Under the pieces are notes generated by a model. It was not told where the DNA came from. It ran no database searches and was given only the letters and a program-made list of their open reading frames with translations. A stretch of 64,000 bases of DNA from Vreelandella profundi (GTDB taxonomy: Bacteria; Pseudomonadota; Gammaproteobacteria; Pseudomonadales; Halomonadaceae): NCBI RefSeq assembly GCF_019722725.1, contig NZ_CP077941.1:992001-1056000 (forward strand). The letters are read 5' to 3'. Shown one piece after another: positions 26,018 through 39,981 of the stretch. Every line of letters starts with the position of its first letter. Within the stretch, counting starts at the first letter, position 1. The position numbers were made by a program, and so were the translations under genes.

Positions 26018-27616
26018 TTAGCCAAACTGGTTCATGGTGTTATCTTTGCCACCGGCTTTGAGCGCGGCATCGCCGTGGAAAAACTCTTTGTGGTCATCGC
26101 CAATGTTGGAGCCGGCCATGTCCTGATGGCGAACCGTGGCAATGCCCTGCCGAATTTCTTGACGCTGTACGCCTTTCACGTACGCCAGCATGCCTTCATC
26201 ACCGAAGTAGCCTTTCGCCAGATTGTCGGTAGACAGGGCCGCTGTATGGTAGGTCGGCAGTGTGATTAAGTGGTGGAAGATACCCGCATCGCGAGAAGAA
26301 TCACGCTGGAAGTTACGTGTCCACTCATCGGCCAGCTGGCCAAGCTCGGTGTCGTCGTACTCGGCGCTCATCAGTTTTTCACGCTGATACGCCGCCACGT
26401 TTTTACCTTCTTCTTGCCAAGCGTCAAACACCTGCTGGCGGAAGTTGAGCGTCCAGTTAAACGACGGCGAGTTGTTGTAGACCAGCTTGGCATCCGGCAC
26501 GACATCACGGATACGGTTCACCATGCTCGCAATTTGCCCAACGTGAGGCTTTTCGGTTTCAATCCACAGCAGGTCGGCACCGTTTTGCAGGCTGGTGATG
26601 CAGTCCAGAATAACGCGATCTTCGCCGGAGCCTGGCTTGAACTGATAAAGGCCTGAGGCAAGCCGCTTAGGTTTAACCAGCTTGCCGTTCTGTTTGATGA
26701 CGACATCGCCGTTGTTAATGTCAGCGGCGTTTTCAATCACATCGCCGTCGATGAAGCTGTTGTACTGATCGCCAAGATCACCGGGCTCATGCGTAACGGC
26801 AATTTTTTGCGTCAAGCCGGCGCCCAGTGAGTCGGTGCGCGCCACGATCACGCCGTCATCAATACCCAGTTCTAAAAAGGCGTAACGCACGGCGTTAATT
26901 TTGGCCAGGAAGTCTTCATGAGGCACGGTAACTTTGCCGTCCTGATGACCACACTGCTTCTCATCAGAGACTTGGTTTTCCAACTGGATACAGCAGGCGC
27001 CCGCTTGGATAAATTTTTTGGCCAAAAGATAGGTAGCTTCCGCGTTACCAAAGCCTGCATCGATATCGGCAATGATTGGCACGATATGCGTTTCATAATT
27101 GTCAATTTTGCTGATCAGGCGCTGCTCTTCGCCACTATCGCCCGCGTCTTTAGCATCGTCCAAGGCGCGAAAAAGGTGGTTCAGTTCCCAGGCATCGGCT
27201 TGTTTCAAGAACGTATAAAGTTCTTCAATGAGATCCGCGACCGAGGTCTTTTCGTGCATCGACTGATCAGGCAGTGGGCCGAACTCGGAGCGCAGTGCGG
27301 CGACCATCCAACCAGAAAGGTAGAGGTAGCTACGTTTAGTGGTACCAAAGTGTTTTTTGATTGAAATAAGCTTCTGCTGGCCAATAAAACCGTGCCAGCA
27401 GCCAAGCGATTGAGTGTACTGCGCAGTGTTAGCGTCATAGGCGGCCATATCTTCACGCATGATTTTAGCGGTGTAGCGAGCAATGTCGATGCCGGTGTGA
27501 AAGCGGTTTTGAGCCCGCATTCGGGCGGCATTCTCAGGTTTAATGGCTTCCCATTTGCCGCCCTGTGCTTCGCGTAGTTGGGCCATGGCTTTGATATCGT
27601 CGAGTAGTCCTGACAT
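26018..27616 (-). CDS. aceA: Isocitrate lyase (long form)
   Basis: This enzyme splits isocitrate to glyoxylate and succinate, the first step of the glyoxylate bypass. The 532-residue length matches the long Pseudomonas-type enzyme (about 531), not the 434-residue E. coli form. The catalytic Cys222 sits in DEKQCGHQDGK, equivalent to the KKCGH motif. IIADIDAGFGNAEATY carries the magnesium and substrate ligands. The ATG at 27616 has AAGAGGG upstream; 75 further in-frame codons upstream do not look like isocitrate lyase. No malate synthase gene is in the window. Confidence 0.96.
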   Translation of the reverse strand: MSGLLDDIKAMAQLREAQGGKWEAIKPENAARMRAQNRFHTGIDIARYTAKIMREDMAAYDANTAQYTQSLGCWHGFIGQQKLISIKKHFGTTKRSYLYLSGWMVAALRSEFGPLPDQSMHEKTSVADLIEELYTFLKQADAWELNHLFRALDDAKDAGDSGEEQRLISKIDNYETHIVPIIADIDAGFGNAEATYLLAKKFIQAGACCIQLENQVSDEKQCGHQDGKVTVPHEDFLAKINAVRYAFLELGIDDGVIVARTDSLGAGLTQKIAVTHEPGDLGDQYNSFIDGDVIENAADINNGDVVIKQNGKLVKPKRLASGLYQFKPGSGEDRVILDCITSLQNGADLLWIETEKPHVGQIASMVNRIRDVVPDAKLVYNNSPSFNWTLNFRQQVFDAWQEEGKNVAAYQREKLMSAEYDDTELGQLADEWTRNFQRDSSRDAGIFHHLITLPTYHTAALSTDNLAKGYFGDEGMLAYVKGVQRQEIRQGIATVRHQDMAGSNIGDDHKEFFHGDAALKAGGKDNTMNQFG

Positions 27617-27831
27617 GAGCTTACCCTCTTTAATAATGGCTTGAGTCGTAATGGTCTTGCGCAAATTAGCAACGCATTGCCGTAACGCTGCAGTGCAACA
27701 ACTATCGGTGAGTATGCTCAATTCAACAATTGACACTTGGGTGCACAGGCCGTTGTAACCCGACGACAGCGGGGTAGCGGAAGGGAGGGTTTGTGGCGGG
27801 TTTAGGTAGTCGTTTTTTGCCAAACAGGCAT

Positions 27832-27856
27832 AAAAAAGCACTGCCGAGGCAGTGCT
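27832..27856 (-). terminator. Terminator of the roxA-GNAT unit
   Basis: On the minus strand AGCACTGCC pairs with GGCAGTGCT around TC, followed by six T residues. It lies 23 bases after the GNAT stop. Confidence 0.88.
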
Positions 27857-27878
27857 AGAGATTAATTACGGCGGCTTG

Positions 27879-28304
27879 TTACGCCAGTGAGAACGTCATA
27901 TCGCGATGTGGGATGCCCGCATCCATATACTCATCGCCGTGAGCGACGAAGCCTAGCCGCTCATAAAACGCCAGCGCATGAACCTGGGCACTAAGCGCTA
28001 CCTGAGAGTGGCCCGCATGGCGTGCCGCCTCTATCGCCGCCTTCATCAGCAGGACGCCAATGCCGGTGCCTCGGGCGTTAGCGAGCACGGCAACGCGACC
28101 AATATGCGCATCCGGCAGTAGCCGAGCGGTGCCTGCTGGCTGCCCGTCAAGCGTGGCTAGAAAGTGCAGGCATTCAGGGTCAAGGCCGTCCCATTCCTCT
28201 TCCTGTGGCACGCTTTGCTCGTCAATGAATACCCGGCGGCGGATCTCGCTGGCAGCCGGGCCAAGTGTTTCCCAATCGCCAGAGCTAACGTGGGCAATCG
28301 CCAT
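27879..28304 (-). CDS. GNAT-family N-acetyltransferase (ElaA-like)
   Basis: The 141-residue single-domain acetyltransferase has the acetyl-CoA loop ARGTGIGVLLMKAAIEAAR near residue 75 (R-x-x-G-x-G). The C-terminal ALAFYERLGFVAHGDEYMDAGIPHRDM is the typical beta6-alpha4 end. Substrate unknown. Its start overlaps the roxA stop by one base (TAATG), so the genes are one unit. Confidence 0.85.
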   Translation of the reverse strand: MAIAHVSSGDWETLGPAASEIRRRVFIDEQSVPQEEEWDGLDPECLHFLATLDGQPAGTARLLPDAHIGRVAVLANARGTGIGVLLMKAAIEAARHAGHSQVALSAQVHALAFYERLGFVAHGDEYMDAGIPHRDMTFSLA

Positions 28305-29491
28305 TAATACTCCTCGTCGTCGCCTTCATCGCTCATAAAGCCGAGGCTACCGGTGTTAACCAGCTGCGTAATCAGCGCTGCTGCGCCGTCAATTTCCATG
28401 TCTTCAGCGTAGAGCGGGGTTGCGTCAGCCAAGCGCTGGGCTAGCTCAGCAGAGCAGGCGTGGCTGTCGCCATCGACAAACAGCGTGGTGCCGCCTGCTT
28501 CGCTGCGCCAAGCAAAGCGCGAGCCGGGCATGTGATAAAGCGGTTCGCCGTCTTGTAGTTGAGCAACAAGCGCCGCCTCGGTCAGCGGTGTTTCAAGCGG
28601 CACCACTTGGTCGACATATTTTGGCTGGGTCATGGCGCGGCCAAACCATTGAGCTACTTGCACCGGATTATCGAGTGTAGACACAATCAGCTGACGCATA
28701 CGCTCAATGGCTGCATCGTCCAGCTCGCCGGCTAGATTCGCAGGCGCCATACCCGCATCGCTATAGCGCTGGGAGGCGGGAAGCTGTTCGCCCAAAAAGT
28801 CCGCATAGGAAGTGATGGCTTCGTCGGCAGAGGGCGCGCGAAAGCCGAGCGAAATAGTCATGCAATCATCGCTTTGACTAACACCGTGGTGCGCCCAGCC
28901 GGGGGGAAGGTACAGCATATCGCCCGGTTCAAGCACCCAGTCGGAGTCGGACTCAATGGTAAATTCTTGCAGAATACGCAGATCAATGCCGGCGATAATC
29001 GGTGCATCTTCGGTTAATTTGCCACCTAGCTGCCAACGACGGTGCCCGCTGGCCTGGAGCAAAAAGACATCGTATTGATCAATATGCGCGCCCACGTTAC
29101 CGCCAGGAGGTGCGTAGCTGATCATCACGTCATCGAGTCGCCAGCGCGGTAGAAAATCAAACTCATCCATTAGCGCCGCAACGGCGGGCACGTAGTGATC
29201 AACCGCTTGAACCAGCAGGCTCCAGTTAGTTTCCGGCAGCCGTGCAAAGGTGGCTTCATCAAAGGGGCCGTGAGAGACCTGCCAAGGGCCGTCCGGACCT
29301 TCTTCCTCGACTAGGCGAGCCTCTACGCCAGGCTCACAGGCAAGCCCTGCCAGTTCGTCGGCCTCGATGGGGCTGATAAGGTCGGGCATGGCGCCACGAA
29401 TCAGCAGTGGTTTTTGCTGCCAATAATTGGCTAAGAAATCTGCGGCGGTAAGGTCGCCTAGCAGGGTTAGCGGCTTATCGTGATGGTTCAT
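28304..29491 (-). CDS. roxA: Ribosomal oxygenase, 50S protein L16 3-hydroxylase (cupin)
   Basis: The 395-residue JmjC-type 2-oxoglutarate/Fe(II) dioxygenase matches YcfD/RoxA, which hydroxylates an arginine of ribosomal protein L16. Iron ligands are His136 and Asp138 in GAHIDQYD and His201 in PPGWAHHG. The N-terminal domain shows FLANYWQQKPLLIRGA. A C-terminal winged-helix region follows. It lies upstream of the GNAT gene and downstream of purB on the same strand (47-base gap). Confidence 0.93.
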   Translation of the reverse strand: MNHHDKPLTLLGDLTAADFLANYWQQKPLLIRGAMPDLISPIEADELAGLACEPGVEARLVEEEGPDGPWQVSHGPFDEATFARLPETNWSLLVQAVDHYVPAVAALMDEFDFLPRWRLDDVMISYAPPGGNVGAHIDQYDVFLLQASGHRRWQLGGKLTEDAPIIAGIDLRILQEFTIESDSDWVLEPGDMLYLPPGWAHHGVSQSDDCMTISLGFRAPSADEAITSYADFLGEQLPASQRYSDAGMAPANLAGELDDAAIERMRQLIVSTLDNPVQVAQWFGRAMTQPKYVDQVVPLETPLTEAALVAQLQDGEPLYHMPGSRFAWRSEAGGTTLFVDGDSHACSAELAQRLADATPLYAEDMEIDGAAALITQLVNTGSLGFMSDEGDDEEY

Positions 29492-29538
29492 GGCGTATCC
29501 TGTCGTGCTGGAGAAGGAAGTGGTCGCAGCAAAGGGCG

Positions 29539-30954
<1,416 letters not shown>

Positions 30955-30957
30955 TTA

Positions 30958-31000
30958 TTCAAAAACAAACAGTTCAAAAACAAACGGTTCAAAAGCAGGC
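30958..31000. repeat. 15-bp tandem repeat between hflD and purB
   Basis: TTCAAAAACAAACAG, TTCAAAAACAAACGG and the partial, diverged TTCAAAAGCAGGC lie head to tail. A further degenerate unit TTCGAGAGCAGG precedes them. They fill most of the 96-bp gap. Confidence 0.85.
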
Positions 31001-31020
31001 TAGTTAATGGCTTCAGCAGC

Positions 31021-31662
31021 CTAGCTGAGGCTGTCCAGCGCGCGACGAAGCGCTTTACGCTGGAACACAAGCTTCCAGCGGCGCCCGCCTTGCTGGTGCC
31101 ATAATAGCCCAAAGCGGATGCCGCCCATTAAGCAGGCGCGTACGCGTTCAGGCATCATGCGGCTTTGCAGCAGCGACGGGTCGCCCTGCACCACAATGCG
31201 GGTTTTAAAGGTAGAAAGCGTCTCTTGATACGCTTCGCCTAGGCTGGCAACGACGTTTTCATGGGTGGTGCCGAAGTGCTCGGCCTGCCCCTGAATACGC
31301 GTTAATTTTTGGCCGAGCGAATCCATCATCGCGTTATTGGTGCGCAGCTTATTCATCAGCATGAGCAGCGAAAAACCGTAGCGCAGCACCACAGGATTGG
31401 CCTGTTTGCGGCCCACCAAGGCTTCTAAGGTTTCCAGGCCACGGCGAAGATTGTTGGGATGCCCGCCATAAATGGCTTCGAAGCTAGGAGGGTTGGTATC
31501 CACCGTGGCTTCAATGAGCGTGTCCCAGGCGCGCGTGTCGACTTGGCCGGTGCGGGCAAGTTCGTCGACCAGGCTGGCGGCTTGAAATACGCCTGCCAGG
31601 GCCAGCGCTTGGCGCACGGCAGGAGAGTCGGGCGCACGATGAATCGGAGTAGTGGAGTTCAT
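31021..31662 (-). CDS. hflD: HflD-family protein
   Basis: The 213-residue helical protein matches HflD (YcfC), a peripheral inner-membrane protein. In E. coli it affects lambda CII stability; its housekeeping role is unclear. The start ATG at 31662 overlaps the mnmA stop (ATGA), and the signature [20 protein letters not shown] lies near residue 60. It sits between mnmA and purB, the conserved position. Confidence 0.92.
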   Translation of the reverse strand: MNSTTPIHRAPDSPAVRQALALAGVFQAASLVDELARTGQVDTRAWDTLIEATVDTNPPSFEAIYGGHPNNLRRGLETLEALVGRKQANPVVLRYGFSLLMLMNKLRTNNAMMDSLGQKLTRIQGQAEHFGTTHENVVASLGEAYQETLSTFKTRIVVQGDPSLLQSRMMPERVRACLMGGIRFGLLWHQQGGRRWKLVFQRKALRRALDSLS

Positions 31663-32831
31663 GCCGCAGCCTCCGCGTCTTTTTTCCAAGTAGCGCAAAT
31701 CACACCACCGCCTAAACAGATATCGCCATCGTAAAGCACCAGTGACTGGCCGGGCGTTACCGCCCATTGCGGGTCATCGAAGGTCACCTCGACGCCACCG
31801 CTGGGTAGAACGTGTATTTCGCAGCCACAGTCACTTTGCCGGTAACGCGTTTTAGCGGTAAAACGGCCCTGTTGAACCGGCGCCTCGCCCGCCACCCAGT
31901 CCATGGCCTCGGTGGCTAGCGTGTCGGAGTAGAGCAGCGGATGATGCTTGCCCTGCACGGCGATTAGCACGTTGCGCTCCAGATCTTTGGCCGCCACGTA
32001 CCAGGGCTCTTCTGAGTAGTTGGCAAGCCCGCCAATACCTAGCCCCTGGCGCTGGCCAAGGGTGTAGTACATCAGCCCCATGTGCTCGCCAATCACATCG
32101 CCTTCCGGCGTTTCAATACGACCGGGCTGCGCGGGAAGATACTGCTGCAGGAAATCGCGAAAGCGGCGCTCGCCGATAAAGCAGATGCCGGTGGAGTCTT
32201 TTTTCTTGGCGGTAATCAAGCCGTGCTGTTCAGCGATGGCGCGCACAGCGGGCTTTTCAAGCTCGCCAACGGGAAACAGCGTGCGTGCAATGGCGGCTTC
32301 TGGCACCGCATGCAGAAAGTAGCTTTGATCTTTGTTGCCATCCAGGCCTTTTAGCAGGCGAGGGCGACCGTTGTGCTGCGCTTCGCGAACATAGTGGCCG
32401 GTGGCGATTTTGTCGGCACCCAGCATTTCGGCGTACTCAAGAAACACCTTAAACTTGATTTCCCGATTGCACAGAATGTCAGGGTTAGGCGTGCGGCCCG
32501 CTTTGTACTCGGCTAAAAAGTGCTCAAAGACGTTATCCCAGTACTCTGCTGCAAAGTTTGCGGTATGCAGCTTAATGCCCAGCTTTTCGCACACCGCCTG
32601 CGCGTCAGCAAGATCCTCTTTGGCCGTACAGTAATCGGTGCCGTCGTCCTCATCCCAGTTTTTCATAAACAGGCCTTCCACCTCATAGCCTTGCTGCATG
32701 AGGAGAACGGCCGAAACAGAAGAATCGACGCCGCCGGACATGCCGACAATGACTTTGCCGCGAGTGGCTGGCCCAGGCGTGGACAGCGCCGGCGCCGTGG
32801 AATCAGTGGATGACCCGGTTTGAAATGACAT
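31659..32831 (-). CDS. mnmA: tRNA-specific 2-thiouridylase
   Basis: The 390-residue enzyme makes the 2-thio group of wobble uridine 34. The PP-loop is [12 protein letters not shown] near residue 30. The catalytic cysteines lie in [12 protein letters not shown] and [13 protein letters not shown] persulfide relay normally supplies the sulfur. About 25 polar residues precede the PP-loop, longer than in E. coli. GAAGGA lies upstream of the ATG. Confidence 0.97.
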   Translation of the reverse strand: MSFQTGSSTDSTAPALSTPGPATRGKVIVGMSGGVDSSVSAVLLMQQGYEVEGLFMKNWDEDDGTDYCTAKEDLADAQAVCEKLGIKLHTANFAAEYWDNVFEHFLAEYKAGRTPNPDILCNREIKFKVFLEYAEMLGADKIATGHYVREAQHNGRPRLLKGLDGNKDQSYFLHAVPEAAIARTLFPVGELEKPAVRAIAEQHGLITAKKKDSTGICFIGERRFRDFLQQYLPAQPGRIETPEGDVIGEHMGLMYYTLGQRQGLGIGGLANYSEEPWYVAAKDLERNVLIAVQGKHHPLLYSDTLATEAMDWVAGEAPVQQGRFTAKTRYRQSDCGCEIHVLPSGGVEVTFDDPQWAVTPGQSLVLYDGDICLGGGVICATWKKDAEAAA

Positions 32832-32935
32832 AGGTATCCTTCAGGAACAGTGGTGTGCAACAAAAATAGGAGTATGTAAATAATGAGCTGCAATTGGGCG
32901 AAGATTATACACGATGGAGAGGGGCTTTGAGTGGT

Positions 32936-33376
32936 TCACTCACGAATCACTGCCAGCGGATAACAGCATCCGTTTAAAGCGTCCTCAATACGCTGCAGCA
33001 CCAGCGGGCTACGCAGTCGTTGCTGCTGGTCTAGCGCACGTATTTGCTCAAGCGTCAGCCAGTGAGCGGCGATAATGTCAGGATCGAGGGCGAGGTCGAG
33101 CTGATCAAGCGGTTCAGCCGTAAAGCCGTGGCTGTGAAACGTTTGCCCGCCATCGGCATGGAAAACGTAGAGCCCCAGATAGCCGGTTAGCGATACCTGC
33201 CAGGCCGTCTCTTCCTGCACTTCTCGCAAAATAGCCGCGATGGGGCCTTCGCCGGCTTCGATATGCCCAGCAGGCTGGTTAAAAACGCTGGCGGGGCCGC
33301 CGCGCTGTTCTTCGACCATCAAGAAATGCTCGCCACGCTGAATCACGCAGGCCGCCGTACTGTGAATCGCACTCAC
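32936..33376 (-). CDS. nudJ: Nudix hydrolase (NudJ-like)
   Basis: The 146-residue protein has a Nudix box, GHIEAGEGPIAAILREVQEETAW, with the metal-binding REVQEE. In E. coli NudJ hydrolyses HMP-PP and nucleoside di/triphosphates. The GTG start overlaps the rluE stop as GTGA. The position between rluE and mnmA is conserved with E. coli. Confidence 0.92.
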   Translation of the reverse strand: MSAIHSTAACVIQRGEHFLMVEEQRGGPASVFNQPAGHIEAGEGPIAAILREVQEETAWQVSLTGYLGLYVFHADGGQTFHSHGFTAEPLDQLDLALDPDIIAAHWLTLEQIRALDQQQRLRSPLVLQRIEDALNGCCYPLAVIRE

Positions 33377-33984
33377 GTTGGTTTTCGACGCTTTGCGGCA
33401 GGCTGTGCGCGTTTTCGCTGAGGCGAATTGGCTGGGCGGGGCGCGTGTAGCGTTTCTTTACGCCACTCGCCGGGAGCAAGGTCGTCTAGCCGCCAGGGGC
33501 CAATCGCCGCGCGAATTAAGCGCAGCGTCGGAAAGCCAACGTGAGCGGTCATGCGCCGCACTTGGCGGTTACGGCCTTCGCTAATGGTGAGTTCCAGCCA
33601 ACTGGTCGAAGGATGGCGTTTGGGGTCGATGGACGGTTGGCGCGGCGCGGTCGTGGGCGGCTCAATACGGCTTGCCTTGGCAGGCTGCGTTGGGCCATCT
33701 TTCAGTGTGATTCCCTCTCGCAGCGCTTTGAGCGCAGCGTCGTCTATCTGCCCCTCAACCTGAGCCCAATAGGTTTTGGGCTGTTTGTGGCGCGGGTGCG
33801 AGATGCGGTGGATTAGTTCGCCATCACTGCTGAGCAGCAGCAGTCCTTCGGAGTCGTAATCAAGCCGCCCCGCGGGATAAATATCTTTTACGTCAATATA
33901 TTGAGCCAATGTTTGACGCCCTTCGCGGTCGCTAAACTGGCTCAATACTTGAAAAGGCTTGTGTAATAAATAGAGGTTGCTCAT
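33373..33984 (-). CDS. rluE: 23S rRNA pseudouridine synthase E
   Basis: The 203-residue RsuA/RluE-family enzyme has its catalytic Asp42 in GRLDYDSEGLLLL. It also carries ARVEGQ-like KTYWAQVEGQI and EGRNRQVRRMTAHVGFPTLRL. It isomerises U2457 of 23S rRNA in E. coli. The ATG at 33984 (MSNLYLLHKPFQVLSQF) fits the family, and an 18-codon in-frame extension upstream looks non-coding. The C-terminus is a basic tail. It diverges from icd. Confidence 0.93.
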   Translation of the reverse strand: MSNLYLLHKPFQVLSQFSDREGRQTLAQYIDVKDIYPAGRLDYDSEGLLLLSSDGELIHRISHPRHKQPKTYWAQVEGQIDDAALKALREGITLKDGPTQPAKASRIEPPTTAPRQPSIDPKRHPSTSWLELTISEGRNRQVRRMTAHVGFPTLRLIRAAIGPWRLDDLAPGEWRKETLHAPRPANSPQRKRAQPAAKRRKPT

Positions 33985-34180
33985 GACATCTTTTGATCCA
34001 TTTCTTGATTCGCGGCCCCTGACGTTTTGATACATCACTCATGCGCAAAAAGTGCAGCGCTGGTATACTCCGGGCTAACTGCTGGGGGCGAGCTTGTTCG
34101 CTGAACTCGCACTCTGCTCATGATTTGTTGCCATCCATGGCTTCTTGCCATCTGTAGTGTTTTTCCCATCGTAGCGATAA

Positions 34181-36439
<2,259 letters not shown>

Positions 36440-36463
36440 TCGTACGCTTTGATTTAGCCTGTG

Positions 36464-36495
36464 AACCCCCGTCCGCTTGGCGGGCGGGGGTTTTT
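36464..36495 (+). terminator. icd terminator
   Basis: AACCCCCGTCCGC pairs with CGGGCGGGGGTT around TTGG (one G-U pair), followed by a T-run. Confidence 0.92.
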
Positions 36496-36507
36496 GCATT
36501 GCACCCT

Positions 36508-36537
36508 CTGTTACACCCTGTGCTGTTACACCCTGTG
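36508..36537. repeat. Perfect 15-bp tandem duplication
   Basis: CTGTTACACCCTGTG occurs twice with no gap just after the icd terminator. A partial third copy, GCACCCTCTG, precedes it. Confidence 0.9.
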
Positions 36538-36713
36538 ATATTTTAATTTTTCATGAACCCTTGCTGATCGGCAGCGTCTGAGAAGTATTATTAATATTCC
36601 TCAGGCTCTTTCATCGGTCAGCGTCGAGACAACTCATTGTGCTGCTTATGTCCAATCTAGAAAGCCCATGCTTGGCCTCTTTCTCCGTGAAAGCCGGAGC
36701 GTCGCGGCCAAAT

Positions 36714-37022
36714 ATGCCTGATGAAGACGGTGATATAGCGGTTCAGTCAGCGGAACCCGCGCTGGCGCAGCCGCCGCTTTATAAAGTGGTGCTTCATAAC
36801 GACGACTACACGCCGATGGAGTTCGTCATTGAAGTACTGCAAGATTTTTTCAACATGGATAGCGAGAAGGCCGTTCAAGTCATGCTCGCGGTACATACCC
36901 AGGGAAAGGGCACCTGTGGCGTGTTTACTCGTGATATAGCTGAAACTAAAAGCTATCAGGTAAACGAGTACGCCAAAGAGTGTGAGCACCCGTTGATAAG
37001 TGATATTGAGGCCGCCAGTTAA
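36714..37022 (+). CDS. clpS: ATP-dependent Clp protease adaptor ClpS
   Basis: ClpS binds N-degron substrates and hands them to ClpA. The core [24 protein letters not shown] contains the N-terminal-residue pocket (Asn/Asp pair), and [23 protein letters not shown] holds the His that caps it. I chose ATG 36714 because the 102-residue product fits the family length. ATG 36648 or GTG 36639 would add 22-25 residues without a better ribosome site. clpA follows after 139 bases. Confidence 0.93.
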   Translation: MPDEDGDIAVQSAEPALAQPPLYKVVLHNDDYTPMEFVIEVLQDFFNMDSEKAVQVMLAVHTQGKGTCGVFTRDIAETKSYQVNEYAKECEHPLISDIEAAS

Positions 37023-37161
37023 AAAGCGTGAGAAAAAATTGGCGGTGAGGCTTGCAACCGTGCCATTTGTACCCGATGTTGAGAGTACTGGTCGATTACA
37101 CTGATCCGACGCAAGCCCTAGGTGGCGACACGCCCTAGGAAGTAGCGAAAAGGGGACTGCC

Positions 37162-39435
37162 ATGCTGAGCAAAGAACTTGAAATGACCCTGAACACGGCC
37201 TTTACCGTGGCGCGCTCTAAGCGCCATGAGTTTATGACCGTTGAGCACCTGCTGCTCGCGTTGCTGGATAATGCCTCCGCAGTTGACGTACTGAAGGCTT
37301 GCGGAGCTAATCTCGACAAGCTGCGCTCCGATCTGCAGGATTTTATTAACTCGACCACGCCGCTTATTCCTGAAGGGCAGGGGGATCGCGAAACCCAGCC
37401 TACGCTCGGTTTTCAACGCGTTTTACAGCGCTCCGTTTTCCATGTTCAGTCATCGGGTAAGAGCGAAGTTACTGGCGCTAACGTGTTAGTAGCGATCTTC
37501 TCTGAGCAAGAGAGCCAGGCCGTATACTTCCTTAAGCAGCAGAGCGTTGCCCGTGTCGATGCGGTGAATTACATCGCGCACGGAATTTCAAAAGTGGCTG
37601 GCCACGGCCCTTCGCCTTCTTCTTCTTCAGAAAACGATGATGTGGAAGAGGGCGGCAGTGAAGGTGCAGCGCATCCGCTTCATGGCTATGCCACCAATTT
37701 AAACGAGCAGGCGCGGCTGGGTAAAATTGACCCGCTGATTGGCCGTGACCATGAGCTTGAACGCGTCGTGCAGATCTTGGCGCGCCGGCGTAAGAACAAC
37801 CCGCTGCTGGTAGGCGAGGCGGGCGTGGGTAAAACGGCGATCGCAGAAGGGTTGGCTAAACGCATCGTCGAAGAAGACGTGCCCGATGTTATTGCTGACG
37901 CCGTTGTCTACTCATTGGACATGGGCGCTTTGCTCGCGGGCACCAAATACCGCGGCGACTTTGAGAAACGTCTCAAAAGCCTGCTGAGCGAGCTTCGCAA
38001 GCAGCCCAACGCCGTGCTGTTCATTGATGAGATTCATACAGTCATCGGTGCTGGTGCTGCCTCTGGTGGCGTGATGGATGCCTCGAACCTGCTCAAGCCG
38101 CTGCTTTCTTCTGGCGAGCTGCGCTGCATTGGTTCAACGACGTTCCAAGAGTTCCGCGGTATCTTTGAGAAAGACCGTGCTTTGGCGCGGCGCTTCCAAA
38201 AAGTGGATGTAATGGCGCCATCGGTCGATGACACTATTAAAATCCTTAAAGGTCTGCGGTCGCGCTTTGAAGAGCATCATGAGTTGAAGTACACCGACGC
38301 GGCGCTGGAAAGTGCGGCGCGCTTAGCAGATCGCTATATCAATGACCGTTACCTGCCCGATAAAGCGATTGATGTCATTGATGAGGCGGGTGCTCATCAA
38401 CGCCTGCTGCCGCCAGAAATACGTGCTAAAACGATTGACGTTGAGCAAGTGGAAGCCGTGGTTGCATCAATTGCGCGCATTCCGCCGAAGAGCGTGTCCA
38501 GTTCAGATCGCAAGCAGCTTGAAAAGCTGGATCGTGATTTGAAAATGCTGGTTTTCGGTCAGGATGAGGCGATTGATAGCCTTTCTGCGGCCATTAAGCT
38601 CTCACGAGCCGGTTTGAAGTCACCTGATAAGCCCGTAGGCAGCTTCCTGTTTGCAGGGCCGACAGGCGTTGGTAAGACCGAAGTGGCCAAGCAGCTTGCC
38701 CATATTATGGGCATTGAGCTGGTGCGCTTTGATATGTCGGAGTACATGGAACGCCACACCGTATCGCGGTTAATTGGTGCGCCTCCGGGCTATGTCGGTT
38801 ATGACCAAGGCGGTTTGTTAACCGAAGCCGTGACCAAGCAGCCGCACTGCGTACTGCTGTTAGATGAGATTGAGAAAGCGCATCCGGAAGTCTTCAATCT
38901 GCTGCTGCAGGTTATGGATCATGGCCGTTTAACGGATAACAACGGGCGTCAGGCTGACTTTCGTCACGTCATCCTTATCATGACGTCTAACGCGGGTGCA
39001 GAGCAGGCCTCACGTCGTTCGATTGGTTTCCAGCATCAGGATCACTCGACCGATGCTATGGAAGTTATTCGGCGCACTTTCTCTCCCGAGTTCCGCAACC
39101 GTTTAGACGGCATTATCCAGTTCCATGCGCTGCCTGTTTCAGTGGTGCGTAACGTGGTGGATAAGTTCTTGATTGAGCTACAGGCCCAGCTGGATGAGAA
39201 GCGCGTGCAGATGGATGTGGACGATACGGCCAGGAATTGGTTGGCGGATAAAGGCTACGATCCTGATATGGGCGCACGCCCAATGGCGCGTCTCATTCAA
39301 GAGAAGCTGAAGAAACCATTAGCCGAGATGATTCTGTTTGGCGAGTTGGCAGAGAGCGGCGGGATTGTTCACGTCAGCCTGGAAGATGGCGAGCTGCATA
39401 TTTCCACTGAGGTTGAAATGGCTGATGCGCCCTGA
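37162..39435 (+). CDS. clpA: Clp protease ATP-binding subunit ClpA
   Basis: The 757-residue unfoldase has the ClpA N-domain, which docks ClpS, at residues 1-145. AAA+ ring D1 has Walker [15 protein letters not shown] near 215, and ring D2 has [14 protein letters not shown] near 500. The ClpP-binding IGL-type loop region is not obvious by eye. A Ser/Glu-rich linker ([18 protein letters not shown]) follows the N-domain. AAGGGGA precedes the ATG. A hairpin lies about 67 bases after the stop. Confidence 0.97.
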   Translation: MLSKELEMTLNTAFTVARSKRHEFMTVEHLLLALLDNASAVDVLKACGANLDKLRSDLQDFINSTTPLIPEGQGDRETQPTLGFQRVLQRSVFHVQSSGKSEVTGANVLVAIFSEQESQAVYFLKQQSVARVDAVNYIAHGISKVAGHGPSPSSSSENDDVEEGGSEGAAHPLHGYATNLNEQARLGKIDPLIGRDHELERVVQILARRRKNNPLLVGEAGVGKTAIAEGLAKRIVEEDVPDVIADAVVYSLDMGALLAGTKYRGDFEKRLKSLLSELRKQPNAVLFIDEIHTVIGAGAASGGVMDASNLLKPLLSSGELRCIGSTTFQEFRGIFEKDRALARRFQKVDVMAPSVDDTIKILKGLRSRFEEHHELKYTDAALESAARLADRYINDRYLPDKAIDVIDEAGAHQRLLPPEIRAKTIDVEQVEAVVASIARIPPKSVSSSDRKQLEKLDRDLKMLVFGQDEAIDSLSAAIKLSRAGLKSPDKPVGSFLFAGPTGVGKTEVAKQLAHIMGIELVRFDMSEYMERHTVSRLIGAPPGYVGYDQGGLLTEAVTKQPHCVLLLDEIEKAHPEVFNLLLQVMDHGRLTDNNGRQADFRHVILIMTSNAGAEQASRRSIGFQHQDHSTDAMEVIRRTFSPEFRNRLDGIIQFHALPVSVVRNVVDKFLIELQAQLDEKRVQMDVDDTARNWLADKGYDPDMGARPMARLIQEKLKKPLAEMILFGELAESGGIVHVSLEDGELHISTEVEMADAP

Positions 39436-39501
39436 AAAGGGCGCTAAGCCCGCCTAGCCAATCATCAATTTAGTATGCACAAATGTATCATGCGTAAAAG
39501 C

Positions 39502-39530
39502 ACAGCGCCCTGTCACTGACGGGGCGTTGT
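39502..39530. terminator. Terminator between clpA and infA
   Basis: ACAGCGCCCTGTC pairs with GACGGGGCGTTGT around ACT, with two G-U pairs. It lies between converging genes. Confidence 0.7.
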
Positions 39531-39601
39531 CGTTTACAGTGAACGGCGCAGGAATCGTTACCGCCGAACGCGGTCAGCTATCAAACGCGAGCGACAGCGA
39601 C

Positions 39602-39820
39602 TTAGCGCGAACGGTAAACGATACGGCCTTTGGAAAGATCGTAAGGCGTTAGCTCTACTTTTACTTTATCGCCGGTCAGAATGCGGATGTAGTTTTTGCG
39701 CATTTTTCCGGAGATGTGAGCAGTAACAACGTGACCGTTTTCCAGCTCAACACGAAACATGGTGTTCGGAAGGGTATCGACGATAACGCCTTCCATTTCA
39801 ATATGATCTTCGCGTGCCAT
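39602..39820 (-). CDS. infA: Translation initiation factor IF-1
   Basis: The 72-residue protein is a standard single OB-fold IF-1 ([48 protein letters not shown]). It occupies the ribosomal A site during initiation. Its place between clpA and the aminoacyl-protein transferases is the usual one in gammaproteobacteria. Confidence 0.99.
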   Translation of the reverse strand: MAREDHIEMEGVIVDTLPNTMFRVELENGHVVTAHISGKMRKNYIRILTGDKVKVELTPYDLSKGRIVYRSR

Positions 39821-39981
39821 ATAGGCATTTCCCCACTTATGAGTTAGTAATGTACAGGTACTTCATGTACGAATTAATCAGGTAACAATACATCATCACT
39901 TGGGTGCATCTAGGTAAGCACTCAAGAATCAGCGCTATATTGTGCCGTAAGCCCGCCGCCAAGGCAAAAAAGCTGACGTGT

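Noticed and set aside
27729..27734. TTGACA upstream of aceA as a -35 box
   Set aside because: It points away from aceA (plus strand) and has no -10 at 16-18 bases leading to a gene.
31021..31662. HflD as evidence of a prophage or phage-defence island
   Set aside because: HflD is a conserved housekeeping neighbour of mnmA and purB. No phage genes are present.
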